DNA of 64,000 nucleotides from Cupriavidus sp. D384 (GTDB lineage Bacteria > Pseudomonadota > Gammaproteobacteria > Burkholderiales > Burkholderiaceae): NCBI RefSeq assembly GCF_001652915.1, contig NZ_BBQI01000050.1:1-64000 (forward strand), in the 5' to 3' direction. The position numbers and the translations under genes were made by a program. Of this stretch, positions 10,464-19,349 are shown one piece after another. The notes beneath the pieces are model-generated. The model was not told where the DNA came from. It ran no database searches and saw nothing but the letters and a program-made list of their open reading frames with translations. Numbering within the stretch: position 1 is the first letter of the stretch; every line of letters starts with the position of its first letter.

Positions 10464-10919
10464 TTGGAACTGGAGCGACAAAGCCTGGCCGTGCTGCAAC
10501 AGTTCGGACGCACGTACCGCGCATACGCCGCCGCGTTCGAACAGCGCATCGGGCATCCGTTGCCGCGCTGGCGCATTCTGTTTGCCCTGTACGGGCACGA
10601 AGGCCCGATCGCGCAAAAGCCGTTGGCCGACCGCGTGGGCATGGACCCCGGCGCCCTGACGCGCCAACTCAAGGCCCTGCAGGAACTGGGCTGGATCGAG
10701 CGCTCCACCAGCGAGCGCGACAACCGCATGACCAACGTGACGCTGACCGACCTCGGCCGCGGCATCGTCGATCAGGCCATGCCGCGCCGTTCGGCTTTCC
10801 TGCAGGATATTCTTGCGGACGTGTCGGAAACGACGATGCACAACCTGTCGAAGGGGCTGGCCCAGCTGGAAGCCGGTATCGCCGACGCCGTGGCCCGCAC
10901 CGAGCGCGACGCCGCCTGA
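10464..10919 (+). CDS. MarR-family transcriptional regulator
   Basis: This 151-residue winged-helix dimer probably represses the MFS exporter just upstream. The recognition region shows the family pattern (LADRVGMDPGALTRQLKAL) and the wing (TSERDNRMTNVTLTDLGR, with the conserved D-R pair). The start is TTG at 10464, preceded at good distance by TGGAGA; no ATG fits the N-terminal helix. The pair resembles the EmrRAB-type arrangement of pump plus MarR sensor, with the pump gene first. The small-molecule inducer cannot be read from sequence. Confidence 0.88.
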   Translation: MELERQSLAVLQQFGRTYRAYAAAFEQRIGHPLPRWRILFALYGHEGPIAQKPLADRVGMDPGALTRQLKALQELGWIERSTSERDNRMTNVTLTDLGRGIVDQAMPRRSAFLQDILADVSETTMHNLSKGLAQLEAGIADAVARTERDAA

Positions 10920-10964
10920 CCGGCCCGGCGGCCACCCGGCGCCGCGGCTATCGAATGCCCGTCA

Positions 10965-12395
10965 TCACGCCCCCAGCACCGCCGCAATCGCGGCGGGATT
11001 CGACGGGAAATAGAAATGGACATACGACGCGGTGAGGTTGCCGGCCTGGTACACCGCTTCGCCCGTGCCGCCATCGCGTGGCGACACGGCCCTGGCCGCC
11101 GGCGTCAACGTCGTTGCCGCGCTCGAATAGTGGAACGTGTGGCCGCGCAGCACTTCGCCTGTCTCGGGTAGCGTAACCGCCTGGTGACCAATCGCCGCAA
11201 GCCTGCGTTGCATCGTCACCGTTCCCGGCAGCAGGCCGGCCATGGCATGGCTGACGCCTTCCTTGTCGACCAGGTGCTCGAACAGCGCCATCATCCCACC
11301 GCATTCCGCCAGCATCGGCACGCCCCGCGCGTGCGCGTCGCGCAGGGCTGCGTGCATCGCCGTATTGGCCGCCAGCGCTGCGCCATGCAGCTCGGGATAT
11401 CCGCCCGGCAGCCACACGGCGTCGCATGGCGGCAAGGCGTGGTCGCGCAGCGGCGAAAACCATGCGATGTGCGCGCCGAGCGCGGTCAGCGTTTCGAGAT
11501 TGGCGGGATAGATGAAGCGGAAGGCCTCGTCGCGCGCAATGGCAATCCGCCGGCCCTCCAGCAGCCTTGGCGGTGACGGGCTGGCCGCCGGGGCAAACGT
11601 CACGGGCTCCGGCAGGTGCGCCAGTGGCAACGCGGCCAGCGCGTCGGCCAGCGTGTCGAGCCGGGTCATGAGATCGGGCAATTCGTCGGCACTGAACAGT
11701 CCAAGATGCCGTTCCGGCAGGCTGGCCGAAGCGTCACGCGCCAGCGCGCCGGCACACGCGATACCCGGCGGCACGCTCTCGCGCAGCATCTGGGCATGAC
11801 GGGCCGTGCCAACGCCGTTGGCCAGTACGTGCATCGCCCGGAACGGCGCGCCATAGTGCGCCAGGCCATAGGCCAGCGCGCCAAACGTCTGCGCCATGGC
11901 GCCCGCCTGGATCACGGCCAGCACAGGCAGGCCGAACAGGCGCGCCACATCGGCGCTGCTTGGCGTGCCATCGTGCAGGCCCATCACGCCTTCCACCAGG
12001 ATCAGGTCTGCCTGGGCCGCCGCGTCGGCCAGACGCGTCCGGGCGTCGGCTTCCCCTGTCATCCAGAGATCGATCGACTGCACCGGCGCGCCGCTTGCCG
12101 CCGCCAGCAGCGTCGGGTCCAGAAAATCGGGCCCGGTCTTGAAGACCCGCACGCGCCGGCCCTGGCGTGCGTGCAGCCGCGCCAGCGCCGCGGTGACGGT
12201 GGTCTTGCCCTGACCCGATGCCGGTGCGGCGATCATCAGGGCCGGAACCGTGCGTGTCGGGGGGGCAGGAGAAGATGGGGATGGCGGCAACATGGACGTG
12301 GAAGGCGCGGCGGGCATGCCCGCGCGCGGCAGGAGATTCGGCTGGGCCGGAGGGCGCGGCCGCGGGAGTGGCTGATTATAGCGAGCAGCATCCAT
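10965..12395 (-). CDS. cobB: Cobyrinate (hydrogenobyrinate) a,c-diamide synthase
   Basis: It amidates side chains a and c of the corrin ring with glutamine and ATP during cobalamin synthesis. The N-terminal dethiobiotin-synthetase-like half has the P-loop APASGQGKTTV (about residues 57-67) followed by KTGPDFLDP; the C-terminal class I amidotransferase half carries the nucleophile in ECGGMM and a late HFHYSS-like region (HTFHYSS). The ATG at 12395 gives 476 residues with a Pro-rich lead; a later ATG at the residue-27 methionine would give a more usual N-terminus. The open frame continues upstream across the next gene and is not real there. No other cob gene lies in the window. Confidence 0.92.
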   Translation of the reverse strand: MDAARYNQPLPRPRPPAQPNLLPRAGMPAAPSTSMLPPSPSSPAPPTRTVPALMIAAPASGQGKTTVTAALARLHARQGRRVRVFKTGPDFLDPTLLAAASGAPVQSIDLWMTGEADARTRLADAAAQADLILVEGVMGLHDGTPSSADVARLFGLPVLAVIQAGAMAQTFGALAYGLAHYGAPFRAMHVLANGVGTARHAQMLRESVPPGIACAGALARDASASLPERHLGLFSADELPDLMTRLDTLADALAALPLAHLPEPVTFAPAASPSPPRLLEGRRIAIARDEAFRFIYPANLETLTALGAHIAWFSPLRDHALPPCDAVWLPGGYPELHGAALAANTAMHAALRDAHARGVPMLAECGGMMALFEHLVDKEGVSHAMAGLLPGTVTMQRRLAAIGHQAVTLPETGEVLRGHTFHYSSAATTLTPAARAVSPRDGGTGEAVYQAGNLTASYVHFYFPSNPAAIAAVLGA

Positions 12396-12397
12396 GG

Positions 12398-13063
12398 TCA
12401 GTACCCTTGTGGCAGCACCATGCCCTGCAGGGCCGCGCATTCGAACAGCTCGCGGTCGTTGCTGACGCCGAGCTTGTGCATCGCGCAGTTTTTCTGCCTG
12501 CTGATGGTCTTGACGCTGCGGCACAGCGTGGCGGCAATCTCGGTCACCGTGCGCCCGGTCAGGTACAGGCGCAGGACTTCCGTTTCCCGTGCCGACAGCC
12601 GCTGCATGCCTTCGCGGCCAATGGGCATCATGGGACGCACTTCGGTGGGTGCCAGCGCCCGCAAGGCCGACTTGCCGATATACGTAAAGCCCCGCTGCGC
12701 GCGCGCGATGGCCGTCACGATCTCGGACAGCTGGCTGTCCTTGAGTATCAAGCCTTGCACGCGGACATCGAGAATCGTGCGCAGCACCAGCGGGTTGGTG
12801 ATCATTGTCAGCACCACCACGGACATGGCCGGGTACCGGCGGCGCAGCGCCGTGATCAGGCGCACGCCATCCAGCTCGGCAGGGCCGGGCATGTGATAGT
12901 CGGTGACCACGACATCGGGTCGCAGGATATCGGCCTGCTGCAGCAACTCGGTGGCACTGATCACTTCCCCGCAGACTTCCCAGCCGGTCTGCGTCTGTAA
13001 CCTGGCCCGGATCGCCGCCGTAATGACGGGGTGGTCGTCGGCCAGCAAAATCCTCAACGTCAT
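12398..13063 (-). CDS. Response regulator, NarL/FixJ class, RcsB-like
   Basis: This is a 221-residue two-domain regulator. The receiver has the acidic pair D9/D10, phospho-acceptor D55 in VVVTDYHMPG and K108; the LuxR-type HTH lies at about residues 155-215. The segment SVVVLTMITNPLVLRTILD, the HTH stretch RSVKTISRQKNCAMHKLGV and the region between them closely follow enterobacterial RcsB as I remember it. AGGAG lies seven bases before the ATG at 13063. No histidine kinase or phosphotransfer partner is encoded nearby, so it is an orphan. Its gene ends two bases before cobB begins, but a functional link is doubtful. Confidence 0.85.
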   Translation of the reverse strand: MTLRILLADDHPVITAAIRARLQTQTGWEVCGEVISATELLQQADILRPDVVVTDYHMPGPAELDGVRLITALRRRYPAMSVVVLTMITNPLVLRTILDVRVQGLILKDSQLSEIVTAIARAQRGFTYIGKSALRALAPTEVRPMMPIGREGMQRLSARETEVLRLYLTGRTVTEIAATLCRSVKTISRQKNCAMHKLGVSNDRELFECAALQGMVLPQGY

Positions 13064-13307
13064 CCATCGACTCCTGTCCTGTACACATGTCTCTTCAGCG
13101 TTCGGCTTCGCGCTGGCGTCAAAATTGCGCTGCACGCGGGCGTGGCGTACGGCGCAAACACGCATCTTCTGCGCGCACCCGGCGTTGCGGATCGAATGGG
13201 AGAGAATCCGCAATACTGCGATGCCCGGCGAGGTTAATGCCCGCGGGCGCAGATGGGAGTAAGAGGATTCGCAAAATGCACGAAAGAGTCGTGCGATTGC
13301 GCAGGGG

Positions 13308-13344
13308 AAATGTACAAGGCCCCGCGATGTCGCCATCGGGGGCC
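13308..13344 (-). terminator. Hairpin terminator of the LysR gene
   Basis: GGCCCC and CGATG pair with CATCG and GGGGCC around a four-base loop, with one bulged G. Read on the minus strand it is followed by the T-rich TTGTACATTT. It lies about 50 bases after the LysR stop and inside the 331-base gap before the RcsB-like gene, which otherwise shows no gene. Confidence 0.55.
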
Positions 13345-13394
13345 TGTCAGCCGATAAGTTTTCTGTGATGCGTCGTGTCTGCCGGACGCCGGGC

Positions 13395-14351
13395 TCAGGC
13401 TATCGCGGCCAGTGCGGGTGCGTGGTGCTGTGCGTGGCGGCGGCCGTCGATGGCCTTGAGCGGATCGCGCAGGATCGATGCGCCCACGTCCATGATGTCA
13501 CGCAGCGCCGTGCGGTCCTGCGCTCGCTGGGGGGTCCAGAAATGCAGTGCTGCCCAGGCGGGGAAGGCTGCCGGCGGTGCCAGGAGCCGGGTCTTGCGGT
13601 CGCGCGTGACCAGCGGTACGTTGAAGTCAAGGACCGGGCAGATGCCGCCGGCCGAATGCAGCAGCGTAATCTGCGTATGCCACGACGGCACCACCGTCTC
13701 GCGATGCCCCGGCGTATTGGCGCGTCGCGCCAGGAACGCATGCAGCGGGCTGCCGCTTTCGCAATCCTCCTGCAGCAGGATCCAGTCGGTTTCGGCTTCG
13801 TCGTTCGTGCCGCCGCGCGTGGCGCTCACCAGGCGCCGGGGCGTGGCGAGGATACTATGCGGCGTCACGTTGTCCGGCACCTGGCCGCCATCCACCACGA
13901 ACGCGCAATCGAGCGCGCCGGCATCGAGACTGTCGCCTAGCGCGGCATCGGCGATGACCGGACGCGTGACGAAGCTGTCGTGCGGAAAGCGTTCGCAAAG
14001 GGTGGTGAGGATTTCCGTGATGACCGGATCGCCGATCGACGATGAAAATCCGATCGAAATGCGCCGGCCATTGCCAGCCGCCTGGGCCGCCTGGTCTTGC
14101 GGCTGCACCAGCAGGCTCCAGCGCGCCAGGATCTGCCGGGCCGTCTGTTCGAGCCGCACGGCATGCGGCGTTGGCTCAAGCGTGCCGTTGCGCTTGACGA
14201 ACAGCGCATCGCCCGTGATCTCTCGCAGGCGGGCCAGGCTGTAGGCCACGGTTGGAATGCGTCCCTGGGTGCAAGCTGCTACCGCGCCAAGGTCGCGGTA
14301 CTCCATGAGCAGGACGAACACATGCAATAGCTTGGTACTGACGTGCCGCAT
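13395..14351 (-). CDS. LysR-family transcriptional regulator
   Basis: This 318-residue regulator has an N-terminal winged HTH (about residues 5-64, including TKLLHVFVLLMEYRDLGAVA and the SLARLREITGDALFVK wing) and a periplasmic-binding-like effector domain. The HTH is preceded by a good GGGAGAA site before the ATG at 14351; the longer open frame is ignored. Residues at the usual ligand cleft cannot be matched to a named subfamily, so the regulon and inducer are unknown. It has no close divergent partner gene. Upstream lies an 850-base stretch without an obvious gene. Confidence 0.87.
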   Translation of the reverse strand: MRHVSTKLLHVFVLLMEYRDLGAVAACTQGRIPTVAYSLARLREITGDALFVKRNGTLEPTPHAVRLEQTARQILARWSLLVQPQDQAAQAAGNGRRISIGFSSSIGDPVITEILTTLCERFPHDSFVTRPVIADAALGDSLDAGALDCAFVVDGGQVPDNVTPHSILATPRRLVSATRGGTNDEAETDWILLQEDCESGSPLHAFLARRANTPGHRETVVPSWHTQITLLHSAGGICPVLDFNVPLVTRDRKTRLLAPPAAFPAWAALHFWTPQRAQDRTALRDIMDVGASILRDPLKAIDGRRHAQHHAPALAAIA

Positions 14352-15199
14352 ACTGACTTCTCCCGATCCGAGACTTCTATTTTTTTGTTGTGGCGAAGCG
14401 TTGCAACTTCGTGACTGCGAGACCTGTCGTTGCCGGTCCTGACACCACGCAACGCCTGCGACCAATACAGCATGAAACAACAAGGGGCGGGGAACGAAAA
14501 ACATGTACGCCCGGGCAACGCAACCCGCGTCTTTGCACGCGGGCACATCCACGAATGCCGCGCTTCTTCGACGATGCGTCGAAGGCATGTGCGGTACGGC
14601 AGTGGCTCCTCTTCCTCAGGCCCGGACCCGGCAGTCGCCATCATCACCGTGACGGTGAAGGGGCTGCCGGACGCCTGTCTGCGAACGCCGGGGAGGCGTG
14701 CCTTGCAGGCGTTTGAAATTTAGTTGATGCGAAGAAATCTTAATACAACATTTTGGAAAGTACTAGAACCGCGTTTGATGTCATGTTTGTCATCGCACGC
14801 GCAAAGGTGCTTTGTTCATACATACATACAAGGCGGAAACCCGCATGGTACGGACGATGCAGGGTGAAAGACCGTGCGCGGCATTCACGAAACGCTATCG
14901 CGCGGGGCACCATAAAAGTGTTTCAACTGGATGTTCGGGCATGAATTCGGCATCGGAATATTCCAAGTTGGAAAAACAAAATTTAATGGCATTGGCAATG
15001 CATGCCCCATATGGGGGGCGAGTCCGCATGGGGCTGCCGCCGCCAGGATCGTCGACCCTGTCGATGGACTGATTCATTTTGCTTAACTCGTACGGCGAAG
15101 ACACTGAATTCCTTTTGCGCAGGGGCTGCGCTAACTTACCGGCATGAACGGCAGGCCGTTGCGCCCGCCGCGCGGGGGAGGCCACGAGCGGAGGCATCG
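14352..15199. other. Gene-poor stretch with hairpins and AT-rich patches
   Basis: Nearly 850 bases show no gene I can defend. Two neat hairpins occur: CCCGCGT/ACGCGGG at 14524-14543 and CTTCGAC/GTCGAAG at 14566-14584. The composition drops towards AT at about 14718-14780 and 14940-15000, where a GGAATATTCC palindrome sits at 14955-14964. Short open frames here lack ribosome sites and family resemblance. The sequence is unlike its neighbours and leads into a transposase-like gene, so acquired DNA is possible. Confidence 0.5.
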
Positions 15200-15490
15200 G
15201 TGAACAGACGCTATTCGGAGGAGCAGATCCGCATGTACCTCGCCGAGGCCGCGAATGGCGTGCCCGTGCGGGAACTGTGCGCGCGCTATGGCTTCAGCGA
15301 TGCCTCGTTCTATGGATGGCGCGCGAGGTACGGGCCGCCAAGGCATGCCGATGCCGCTGACGTACGGCGCATGCGGCAGCTTGAGGAAGAAAATGTGCGC
15401 CTGAAGAGTATGCTTGCGGATGCGCTGCTGCAACTGGAGCTGCTGCGCAACCGTACCGGCAGGCGGGGCACTGGCAAGGTGGATGCATGA
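15200..15490 (+). CDS. Orphan IS3-type OrfA (transposase HTH) protein
   Basis: This 96-residue protein has the layout of an IS3-family OrfA: an HTH (RRYSEEQIRMYLAEAANGVP, then ELCARYGFSDASFYGWRARYG) followed by a short leucine-zipper-like coiled coil (LEEENVRLKSMLADALLQLE). The start is GTG at 15200 with GGAGG five bases upstream; the frame is open further left. No OrfB integrase follows and I see no terminal inverted repeats, so it is either an IS remnant or a small protein that kept the DNA-binding half. The gene after it encodes an unrelated secreted protein. Confidence 0.65.
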   Translation: MNRRYSEEQIRMYLAEAANGVPVRELCARYGFSDASFYGWRARYGPPRHADAADVRRMRQLEEENVRLKSMLADALLQLELLRNRTGRRGTGKVDA

Positions 15491-15566
15491 CACCGCAGCG
15501 GCCACGCAAGCCGGAAGCTGTCGCAAGGCAACGATCGCGTTGCCGTTGAATTCTGGAGTTTTTCTG

Positions 15567-15929
15567 GTGAGAAAGGTTTTGGCAGCCATTGCTGCAGCAG
15601 TATGCGTGGTCCCGTTCACCGCCTATGGGCAGGCGGCGCCCTCGACGGACCCGTCCACGCCGATGATTGCTCCGCTGCCGCCGCGCATGCTCGATCCCGC
15701 CACGTCTGTCGTGGATGATCCGGGCGCCTCGTCCGGCACATCGCAGCGGGAGCATTGCCGCCAGTTGCTCGACAAGATCAATGCATTGCCCGCCGGGCCG
15801 CAGTGGTCGCAGGGGCAGTCGAGTGTCACCACGGCGGATGGGCGCAACTATTCCACGCTCGAACGGGCGCCCGAACGCAAACGCCTGGAAGAAGCCTACC
15901 GGCAGGAGTGCGCGCAGGCCCGCAAGTAA
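15567..15929 (+). CDS. Small periplasmic protein of unknown function
   Basis: This 120-residue protein has a signal peptide (VRKVLAAIAAAVCVVPFTAYG, cleavage after AYG or near it, 21 residues written in two parts: VRKVLAAIAAA and VCVVPFTAYG). The mature part has two cysteines, in EHCRQLLDKI and QECAQA, which could form a disulphide, and a predicted helical C-terminus. The start is GTG at 15567 with GGAG eight bases before. It lies 80 bases upstream of the DUF3300 gene on the same strand and may share its transcript. I do not recognise the family. Confidence 0.6.
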   Translation: MRKVLAAIAAAVCVVPFTAYGQAAPSTDPSTPMIAPLPPRMLDPATSVVDDPGASSGTSQREHCRQLLDKINALPAGPQWSQGQSSVTTADGRNYSTLERAPERKRLEEAYRQECAQARK

Positions 15930-16009
15930 GTCATCGACATCGGGCAACGGCCCGGGCCAGCGGTGGCAGGCAGGTGTAGCGGTCCTTTTTCGTCATTGAG
16001 GGAGTGATC

Positions 16010-17383
16010 ATGTTGCGCATGCGACAAATCCTTGCCTGGCTGCTCGGGCTGACCCTGCTGGCTGCGGCTGGCAGTGCGTTGGCCCAGGCCAGGCTCGACA
16101 AGCCACATCTCGACCAGTTGCTGGCGCCCGTGGCGCTATATCCCGATGCACTGCTGTCGCAGGTGCTGATGGCGTCGACGTATCCCGCCGACGTGGCTGC
16201 CGCCGCGCAGTGGTCGAAGTCGAATCCGAGCCTGTCGGGAGATGCCGCCACCAAGGCGGTGACCGGCGAGCAGTGGGATCCAAGCGTGCAGTCGCTGGTG
16301 GCGTTCCCATCGGTCATGGACATGATGGGGCGCCAGCCGCAGTGGGTGCAGTCCGTCGGCGATGCGTTCCTCGCGCAGCCCGACGACGTCATGGATTCGG
16401 TGCAGCGGCTGCGCGTGCAGGCCCAGCAGGCCGGCACGCTGAAGACCACCGAGCAACAGAAGGTGGTGACGCAGCAAAGCGGCGGTACGACGATCGTGCA
16501 GATCGAACCGGCCAACCCGCAGGTGGTGTACGTGCCTGCGTACAACCCCACCGTGGTCTACGGCACCTGGCCGTACCCTGCCTATCCACCCGCCTACTAT
16601 CCCCCGCCGCCGGGGTCGGTGTTCGCGACGTCGCTGGTTGCCGGTATCGGCTTCGGGCTGGGCGTGGCGGCCGTGAATTCGATGTGGGGCGGGTTCAACT
16701 GGGGCGCGCATGACGTCAACATCAACGTCAATCGCTACAACAATATCAACGTGAACCAGCGGCTCGACGCCAACCGCGCGAACGTGAACTGGCAGCACAA
16801 CCCCGCCAACCGCGGCAACGTGCCGTACAACAATCCCAATGTCGCCAACCGGTTCGATTCGCAGCGGCAGCAGGCGCTGGCAAATCGTACCCAGCCGGGG
16901 CAGGCCGGTGGGCAGCGGCTGGGGCAAGGCGGCGGAGGCGTACAGAATCCTCAACGGCCCGGGCAGGCCGGCGGCGCGCAAAGCCAGCGCGATGCCGCAC
17001 GCGACCGCGCCGCGCAGTCGTTCCAGGGCCGCACCGGCCAGTCGATCGCGGGACATGGCTCGCCGGGTGTCAACCGCCAGGGCGGCGGGCAGAATCCGCG
17101 CCCGGCCGGGGCCGACCGCCAGCACGCCGACCAGGCGGAAGCGCGCAACCGGGCGCGTGACAGCAATCATGCCAACGCCTTCCACGATGCCGGCAATGGC
17201 GACCGCATGCGCCAGCAGACCCAACGCGGCGGCAGCGGGCTGCAGCACGCGGGAGGTCAGGCAACGCAGCGGTCGATGCCGGAACGCGGGGGCGGCTTCC
17301 ACGGCGGCGGAAACGCGGGTGGCGCGCATTTCGGCGGCGGAGGCGGTGCTGGCGGCGGTCATTTCGGTCACGGTCGGAGGTAA
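16010..17383 (+). CDS. DUF3300 domain-containing exported protein
   Basis: This is a 457-residue secreted protein with a signal peptide (about residues 1-26). The DUF3300 region follows (about 30-210), with LLAPVALYPDALLSQVLMAS, then AAQW repeats, FPSVMDMM and VVYVPAYNPTVVYG. Beyond it is an Asn-rich segment, then a long disordered tail rich in Gln, Arg and Gly, ending in GGGG-HFGHGRR. GAGGGAG at 15998-16004 favours the ATG at 16010 over the GTG at 16004. The DUF2950 gene starts two bases after the stop; these two families are habitually paired. The function is unknown; the location is envelope or extracellular. Confidence 0.9.
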   Translation: MLRMRQILAWLLGLTLLAAAGSALAQARLDKPHLDQLLAPVALYPDALLSQVLMASTYPADVAAAAQWSKSNPSLSGDAATKAVTGEQWDPSVQSLVAFPSVMDMMGRQPQWVQSVGDAFLAQPDDVMDSVQRLRVQAQQAGTLKTTEQQKVVTQQSGGTTIVQIEPANPQVVYVPAYNPTVVYGTWPYPAYPPAYYPPPPGSVFATSLVAGIGFGLGVAAVNSMWGGFNWGAHDVNINVNRYNNINVNQRLDANRANVNWQHNPANRGNVPYNNPNVANRFDSQRQQALANRTQPGQAGGQRLGQGGGGVQNPQRPGQAGGAQSQRDAARDRAAQSFQGRTGQSIAGHGSPGVNRQGGGQNPRPAGADRQHADQAEARNRARDSNHANAFHDAGNGDRMRQQTQRGGSGLQHAGGQATQRSMPERGGGFHGGGNAGGAHFGGGGGAGGGHFGHGRR

Positions 17384-17385
17384 CG

Positions 17386-18261
17386 ATGAAGCTCAACCAG
17401 GGAACTGGCGGAAACGCACGCGGTTGGAAGTCGTTGCGCGCGCTGGCCATGGCCGTGTTGGCGGCCGCGTCGATCGCGGCGCCGGCCATGGCGATGGCGC
17501 AGCAGGTATTCCCCTCGCCCGAGGCAGCGATGGATGCATTGGGCGATGGCGTGGCGCGTAGCGACACCGACGCGCTCAAGCGCGTGCTGGGCGCGCAGTA
17601 CCTGCGCATCGTGCCGCCGCGTCTGGACCAGCAGGACATCTACGACTTCCTCGGCGCGTGGGCCAGCCACCATGCCATTCGCAAGGACGGCGAGAACTTG
17701 GCCAGCGTGGAGGTTGGAGGCAGCGGATGGACTTTTCCGGTACCGCTCGTGAAGCGCAAGGCGGGATGGCAGTTCGACCTGACCGCGGGCGAGCGTGAAG
17801 TCCGGGTTCGCCGGATCGGCCGCAACGAGATTGTGGCGATGGACACGCTGCTGCAACTGGCGGATGCGCAGCAGCGCTATGCCGAGCAGGTTGGCAAGGG
17901 CGCCTATGCCGGGCAGCTGGTCAGCACGCCAGGCAAGACGAATGGTCTGTACTGGCCGTCGGCGTCGAAGGAAAACGATAGTCCGCTGGGTCCGGACGCC
18001 CTGGCGATGGGCCCTGAGACGCCGCCCGATGAAGCCTTCTTCGGCTATCGGTACCGTGTGATCGCGCCGCCGAAGGGCAGCGATGCCAAGTTTGCGTTTA
18101 TCGCATGGCCGGCGCGCTATGCCGAATCGGGCGTGCATACGTTCATGCTCGACAGCGAGCGCCGCTTCTACGAGCGCGACCTGGGCAAGGGTACGGCGTC
18201 GCGGGCCGGGGCCATCCGGACCTTCGCGCCCGAGGGGTGGGACCAGGTGGCAAAGCAGTAG
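17386..18261 (+). CDS. DUF2950 domain-containing exported protein
   Basis: This 291-residue protein has a signal peptide (about residues 1-38, cleavage near AMA-QQ). The remainder fits DUF2950: an FPSPEAAMDALGDGVARSD opening, the central W-F motifs, and a conserved C-terminus including GYRYRVI and FIAWPA. It is two bases from the DUF3300 gene and surely on the same messenger. The family is a known companion of DUF3300 with no assigned activity. A weak hairpin at about 18271-18306 (GACCG...CGGTC arms) lies between it and the convergent FNR-type gene but lacks a T-run. Confidence 0.88.
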   Translation: MKLNQGTGGNARGWKSLRALAMAVLAAASIAAPAMAMAQQVFPSPEAAMDALGDGVARSDTDALKRVLGAQYLRIVPPRLDQQDIYDFLGAWASHHAIRKDGENLASVEVGGSGWTFPVPLVKRKAGWQFDLTAGEREVRVRRIGRNEIVAMDTLLQLADAQQRYAEQVGKGAYAGQLVSTPGKTNGLYWPSASKENDSPLGPDALAMGPETPPDEAFFGYRYRVIAPPKGSDAKFAFIAWPARYAESGVHTFMLDSERRFYERDLGKGTASRAGAIRTFAPEGWDQVAKQ

Positions 18262-18325
18262 CCGGAAGCCGAGACCGGGCCGAGATCTCTCTGCTCGGTC
18301 GGTCGGGGCGCCAGGAACGGGACGC

Positions 18326-19069
18326 TCAGTCGCCCGGGCCGCGCAGCGCGATGCGCTCCGGGTCCGCGTGGACTTCGGCCAGCCCGTCGGGATCGACGAT
18401 CCGCAGCATGCGGTGCCGCACCGTGATCAATCCCACCGAGCGGAAACGCGACAGCAGTCGCGACACCGTTTCCAGTGTCAGGCCAAGGTAGCTGGCGATA
18501 TCGTTGCGGGTCATCGCCAGCGTCAATTCGCCGTCGGTGATGCCGCGGCGCGCCTGTTCGGCCGCCAGGTCCAGCAGCAGCATCGCCAGCCGCTGGGACG
18601 CCTTCATCGACCCGATGGCAACCAGCAGTTCGGCCTGCCGGCTAGCCTGCCGCCGCAAATTGCCCTGGATGGCGGGGCGCAAGCCCGGGTCAGCCAGGCT
18701 GCCATGGACGGATTCAATGGGGATCGAACAGCATTCGGTGTCTTGCAGCGCGACGGCGCTCGCACTATGGGTGGCGGGCTCGTTCGCTTCCAGGCCGCAT
18801 ACGTCGCCGCACTGGAAGAAGCCGCTTACCTGACGCCATCCCAGGTGGGATTCGTAGACCTGCTTGATCCCGCCGGATCGAACGGGATAGACCGCCAGCG
18901 TGGGGCGGCCCTGCGCATAGAGCACATCGCCGGCACGCAGGCGTACGCGGCCGGGAGCCAGTGGCGCGCTTGCGCGCAAAGCGCTATCGCCACCGGCATG
19001 GCGACATGCCTGGCGGAATGGGCACAACGTGCAGGAGGGGGCGCTTGCGCCGTGACGGTCGAAAGGCAT
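18326..19069 (-). CDS. FNR-type oxygen-sensing Crp/Fnr regulator
   Basis: This 247-residue CRP/FNR protein has the cysteines of an oxygen-labile [4Fe-4S] cluster: C13-x2-C16-x5-C22 at the N-terminus and C112/C113 in the position of FNR Cys122 (TECCSIP). The cyclic-nucleotide-like fold is followed by the HTH with LETVSRLLSRF, which keeps the Glu, Ser and Arg used by FNR to read TTGAT-N4-ATCAA. It should therefore switch genes for low-oxygen growth. A -10-like TATACT lies upstream on the minus strand, at about 19107-19112. I found no full FNR box in the window. Its gene diverges from the esterase. Confidence 0.92.
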   Translation of the reverse strand: MPFDRHGASAPSCTLCPFRQACRHAGGDSALRASAPLAPGRVRLRAGDVLYAQGRPTLAVYPVRSGGIKQVYESHLGWRQVSGFFQCGDVCGLEANEPATHSASAVALQDTECCSIPIESVHGSLADPGLRPAIQGNLRRQASRQAELLVAIGSMKASQRLAMLLLDLAAEQARRGITDGELTLAMTRNDIASYLGLTLETVSRLLSRFRSVGLITVRHRMLRIVDPDGLAEVHADPERIALRGPGD

Positions 19070-19349
19070 CGCCGCGCGGATCGATCCACTGGATTCTTAT
19101 GCTGCCCAGTATAAATGCCCCTAAATGACATGTATTTGCCGTCGTTCTGCATTCTTTCGTCGGCATGACGTAAGTTTTTTCGAACCGGCTCCCGCGTTCG
19201 GGTGAGGGAGGTCCTGCAAGGAAATCTTTGTTTCCAAAATTCATGTTGCATCTTGCAGACAATGACGGTAATTCATCACGTCGCGTGTGTTATGCTGCGT
19301 CGCACAAATACAGGAGGGGACTCGTTCCTAGTTGAGCAGGAGTCTTCAT

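Noticed and set aside
12396-13088. Extension of cobB through the RcsB-like gene
   Set aside because: The extra 231 codons overlap the response regulator in another frame and resemble no protein; a plausible start with a ribosome site exists at 12395.
14812-15072. An 86-codon frame in the AT-rich stretch
   Set aside because: It begins at TTG without a good ribosome site and has no recognisable domain; composition alone is weak evidence. It cannot be ruled out fully.
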